Assembly: GCA_017475035.1 (NCBI GenBank)
Contig: JAFVGK010000097.1
Span: 1 to 34,541 of the forward strand
Direction: 5' to 3'
DNA: 34,541 nt
Source: Blautia sp.
GTDB taxonomy: Bacteria; Bacillota; Clostridia; Lachnospirales; Lachnospiraceae
Part shown: one piece after another, positions 32,739 to 34,541 of the stretch
Position numbering within the stretch: the stretch's first letter is position 1
Layout of the letters: every line of letters starts with the position of its first letter
Position numbers and translations under genes: made by a program
Notes under the pieces: generated by a model
The model's input: only the letters and a program-made list of their open reading frames with translations
Told to the model about the DNA's origin: nothing
Database searches by the model: none

Positions 32739-34448
32739 TTAAGTACCTGAATTCCGGGGAAGCTTTTTCATCAAGGCTGCTTTTTGAGCGTAATACAATT
32801 TCAATCTGACGTTGCTCAACATTTTATGCAAAGCCTTTAACGTGTCATAGTCCAGCTCGCCTGTTTTTGTCAGACCGGCTGCCTCCTGAAAACTCATCAA
32901 CGCTTTCTCTGTATTGACTCCAAACTGGCCGTCTGCCGTATCTTTCAGAAATCCCATTTCAATCAGGAAGCGTTGAAGGGCAGCTGCGGCCAGCCCGGCG
33001 CTTCCTCTTCGAAGTCCATTCAAGGCGGCAGCACTCTGAAGCCACTCATACTGCGAATATGCTTTCCCGTCAGGAGTCATCACTCTCGCGGGACAATGAA
33101 GAAAAAATTCCTCTTTGTTGTTCAGAGAAGAATAAATACTTTTGTCCGTACTTCCCCAGAATACAAAATCATCTCCGACATAGATGGTCTGCAGATTCGT
33201 ACATTCTCTGAACATACGGCTGCCGTTGTGCAGATTCCTTGTATCAAAGGAAGAAAGATCCAGGCTCTCCAGACTGATACAGGCAGCAAACATCTGAAAT
33301 AAATTTTCGAGTTTTTTTGTCTTCCAGCCGGAGAGGTCCAGATTTTTCAAAGCAATACATTCAGCAAACATACACTGCATGGTAGTAACGTTCGAGGTAT
33401 CAAAACCTGTCAGATCCAGATTCAGCATAGATTGACATTTGAAAAACATATAATCCATATCGTTTGTATCTTCTGTATGGAAATGATCCGCAAAATGCAT
33501 GGACTGCGCATTTGTATAAAAGGCAAACAGGCGGGAGGCATTTTCAGGCGCATAAACGCCTCCTTCTCCGGCAATTTTCAACACACCGTTTGATACCCAG
33601 CCCATTACGGAACCGTTATGATCCTCTGACATGTCCCAGGCATCTTCCGGAACGTTCTTCAGCGTATCCAGAATCACAATGCGTTGTATTTCAGTGCGTT
33701 TCACATCTTTGTTTCCCGGGACATGATCAAACTCATCGTTGATCAGCACAGGCTTCAGATCAGAATCCTCAGGATCCTGTGGGGTCATGGCGGTACTTGT
33801 GCTCAGCCTTTCCATGGCCGCGGCAGCATCCTGATCTCCCTGGTCAGCTGCTTTTTGATACCATTTGAGGGCTTCCTCCGTATTCACATCTGTCCCCAGA
33901 CCATTTTCACAGATGTATCCCATCCAATACTGCGCATTTTTGTTTCCCTTTTTTGCGGCTTTCTTAAACCACTTCGCTGCCTTGGAGTAATCAACATCTC
34001 CGCCTTTTCCTTCTAAAAACATCAGGCCAAGGTAGTATTGGGCTTCTGTGTTTCCGTTATTTGCGGATTTCCTGAACCAGCTTAAAGCCTCTTCATAATG
34101 CTCCGGATTCTTCAGTCCGTTTTGATATTCTATATTGCCCAGCTCAAACTGCGCTTCCGCTTGATTTAATTTCGCCGCGATCTGATACCAGGCCAGGCCA
34201 ATTGTGTAATCCTCCGGATATTCATTGCTGTCGGCAATACATCTTTGGCCTTTTTGAAATGCGTAATTCCCCAGCTCTTTTGCTTCGTCTGTATCTGTCT
34301 GCAAAGGGAGCGCTTCCCCCATTGTTGACCTTATTTCTATATCTTCTGTCAACATGGCATCTGGTATTCTGTCTTCGTTTCCTTCCGCTTCAATAAGGAA
34401 GGGTCTGTCACAAAACGTATGGGTAGCATGGCCTAACCGATATTCCAT
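32739..34448 (-). CDS. Sel1 / BspA-like / peptidoglycan-binding-like protein, N-terminally truncated
   Basis: The 569-residue frame has Sel1 repeats at about 55-215 (unit like YSKAAKWFKKAAKKGNKNAQ), a linker, BspA-like DUF285 repeats at about 345-450 (FDTSNVTTMQCMFAECIAL) and a wall-binding-like domain at about 485-550 (LQRFLIEMGFLKDTADGQFG). It is the same architecture as the protein at 28740-30950. It has no signal peptide. Its first residues (GHATHTF) line up with about residue 143 of that paralogue, so the signal peptide and most of the shared N-terminal domain are missing. A 75-base palindrome ends 16 bases upstream of the ATG and carries an in-frame stop. The gene is therefore either truncated by that element or continues beyond it as a split gene; a product without export would be misplaced. 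Confidence 0.8.
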   Translation of the reverse strand: MEYRLGHATHTFCDRPFLIEAEGNEDRIPDAMLTEDIEIRSTMGEALPLQTDTDEAKELGNYAFQKGQRCIADSNEYPEDYTIGLAWYQIAAKLNQAEAQFELGNIEYQNGLKNPEHYEEALSWFRKSANNGNTEAQYYLGLMFLEGKGGDVDYSKAAKWFKKAAKKGNKNAQYWMGYICENGLGTDVNTEEALKWYQKAADQGDQDAAAAMERLSTSTAMTPQDPEDSDLKPVLINDEFDHVPGNKDVKRTEIQRIVILDTLKNVPEDAWDMSEDHNGSVMGWVSNGVLKIAGEGGVYAPENASRLFAFYTNAQSMHFADHFHTEDTNDMDYMFFKCQSMLNLDLTGFDTSNVTTMQCMFAECIALKNLDLSGWKTKKLENLFQMFAACISLESLDLSSFDTRNLHNGSRMFRECTNLQTIYVGDDFVFWGSTDKSIYSSLNNKEEFFLHCPARVMTPDGKAYSQYEWLQSAAALNGLRRGSAGLAAAALQRFLIEMGFLKDTADGQFGVNTEKALMSFQEAAGLTKTGELDYDTLKALHKMLSNVRLKLYYAQKAALMKKLPRNSGT

Positions 34449-34464
34449 CCCCTTGCCTGGAGGC

Positions 34465-34539
34465 TATGCCAAGCTGTCTTAGGTGTCAAGGGTAAATGCA
34501 CCGCTTCGCGGCCCTTGACACCTAAGACAGCTTGGCATA
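34465..34539. repeat. Palindromic element at the start of the truncated gene
   Basis: Perfect 28-base arms at 34465-34492 and 34512-34539 (containing GCCAAGCTGTCTTAGGTGTC) surround a 19-base centre that itself folds as CCGC-TTC-GCGG. It is unrelated in sequence to the palindrome at 13558 and 16842. It has the look of a MITE-like or REP-like mobile repeat inserted in or next to the coding sequence. The window ends two bases after it. Confidence 0.9.
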
Positions 34540-34541
34540 TC

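Overview
The window looks like a chromosomal segment from a gut-type Clostridia, most likely Lachnospiraceae. This rests on moderate GC, strong AGGAGG-type ribosome binding sites, short intergenic gaps, and the mix of FHA/PP2C/Ser-Thr kinase genes, Sel1 and BspA-like surface proteins, and palindromic repeats. No rRNA, tRNA, CRISPR array or intact insertion sequence was seen. The organism call is an inference from gene content, not from a marker gene.

Region 1 (1-10135) starts with the tail of a transposase. A same-strand run of seven genes follows: an actin/Hsp70-like ATPase with a C-terminal membrane segment (465-2666), an unrecognised 334-residue protein (2696-3700), a 1176-residue HerA/VirB4-type pump ATPase (3693-7223), a C39-like cysteine peptidase (7305-8015), an unrecognised 169-residue protein (8034-8543), a 96-residue peptide (8593-8883) and a radical SAM/SPASM enzyme (9002-10135). 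The peptide next to a radical SAM/SPASM enzyme and a papain-fold protease suggests a modified peptide (RiPP) pathway. The co-located Hsp70-like ATPase and HerA-like pump are not usual RiPP partners. I regard this as the best candidate for an undescribed system.

Region 2 (10136-17000) is a patchwork. It holds a frameshifted zinc-ribbon/L7-L12-like pseudogene on the minus strand, an M32 carboxypeptidase, a small XRE regulator, a C69-family dipeptidase and a MATE transporter. Near-identical long palindromes (about 29-31 base arms) follow the XRE and MATE genes. A degenerate copy of the start of the XRE gene lies just upstream of the carboxypeptidase. The leader of the dipeptidase gene carries a good promoter followed by two hairpins, one a likely terminator.

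Region 3 (17102-28638) is a compact phospho-signalling locus: two PP2C phosphatases (one membrane-anchored), a secreted-type trypsin-like protease fused through a membrane segment to a cytoplasmic FHA domain, a small FHA protein, a Ser/Thr kinase with RDD-like membrane segments and a C-terminal FHA, a VWA-TM-FHA protein, and a zinc-ribbon kinase with an extracellular Pro/Thr stalk and three repeated domains. The inferred logic is that the kinases phosphorylate Thr residues, the FHA domains read them, the PP2Cs remove them, and several members carry sensing or effector domains outside the membrane.

Region 4 (27211-34541) holds four Sel1-repeat proteins. Three share an N-terminal domain of about 140 residues after a signal peptide. 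Two also carry BspA-like (DUF285-type) repeats and a C-terminal peptidoglycan-binding-like domain. The last gene, on the minus strand, lacks the signal peptide and most of the shared N-terminal domain; a 28-base-arm palindrome abuts its start, so it appears truncated or interrupted.
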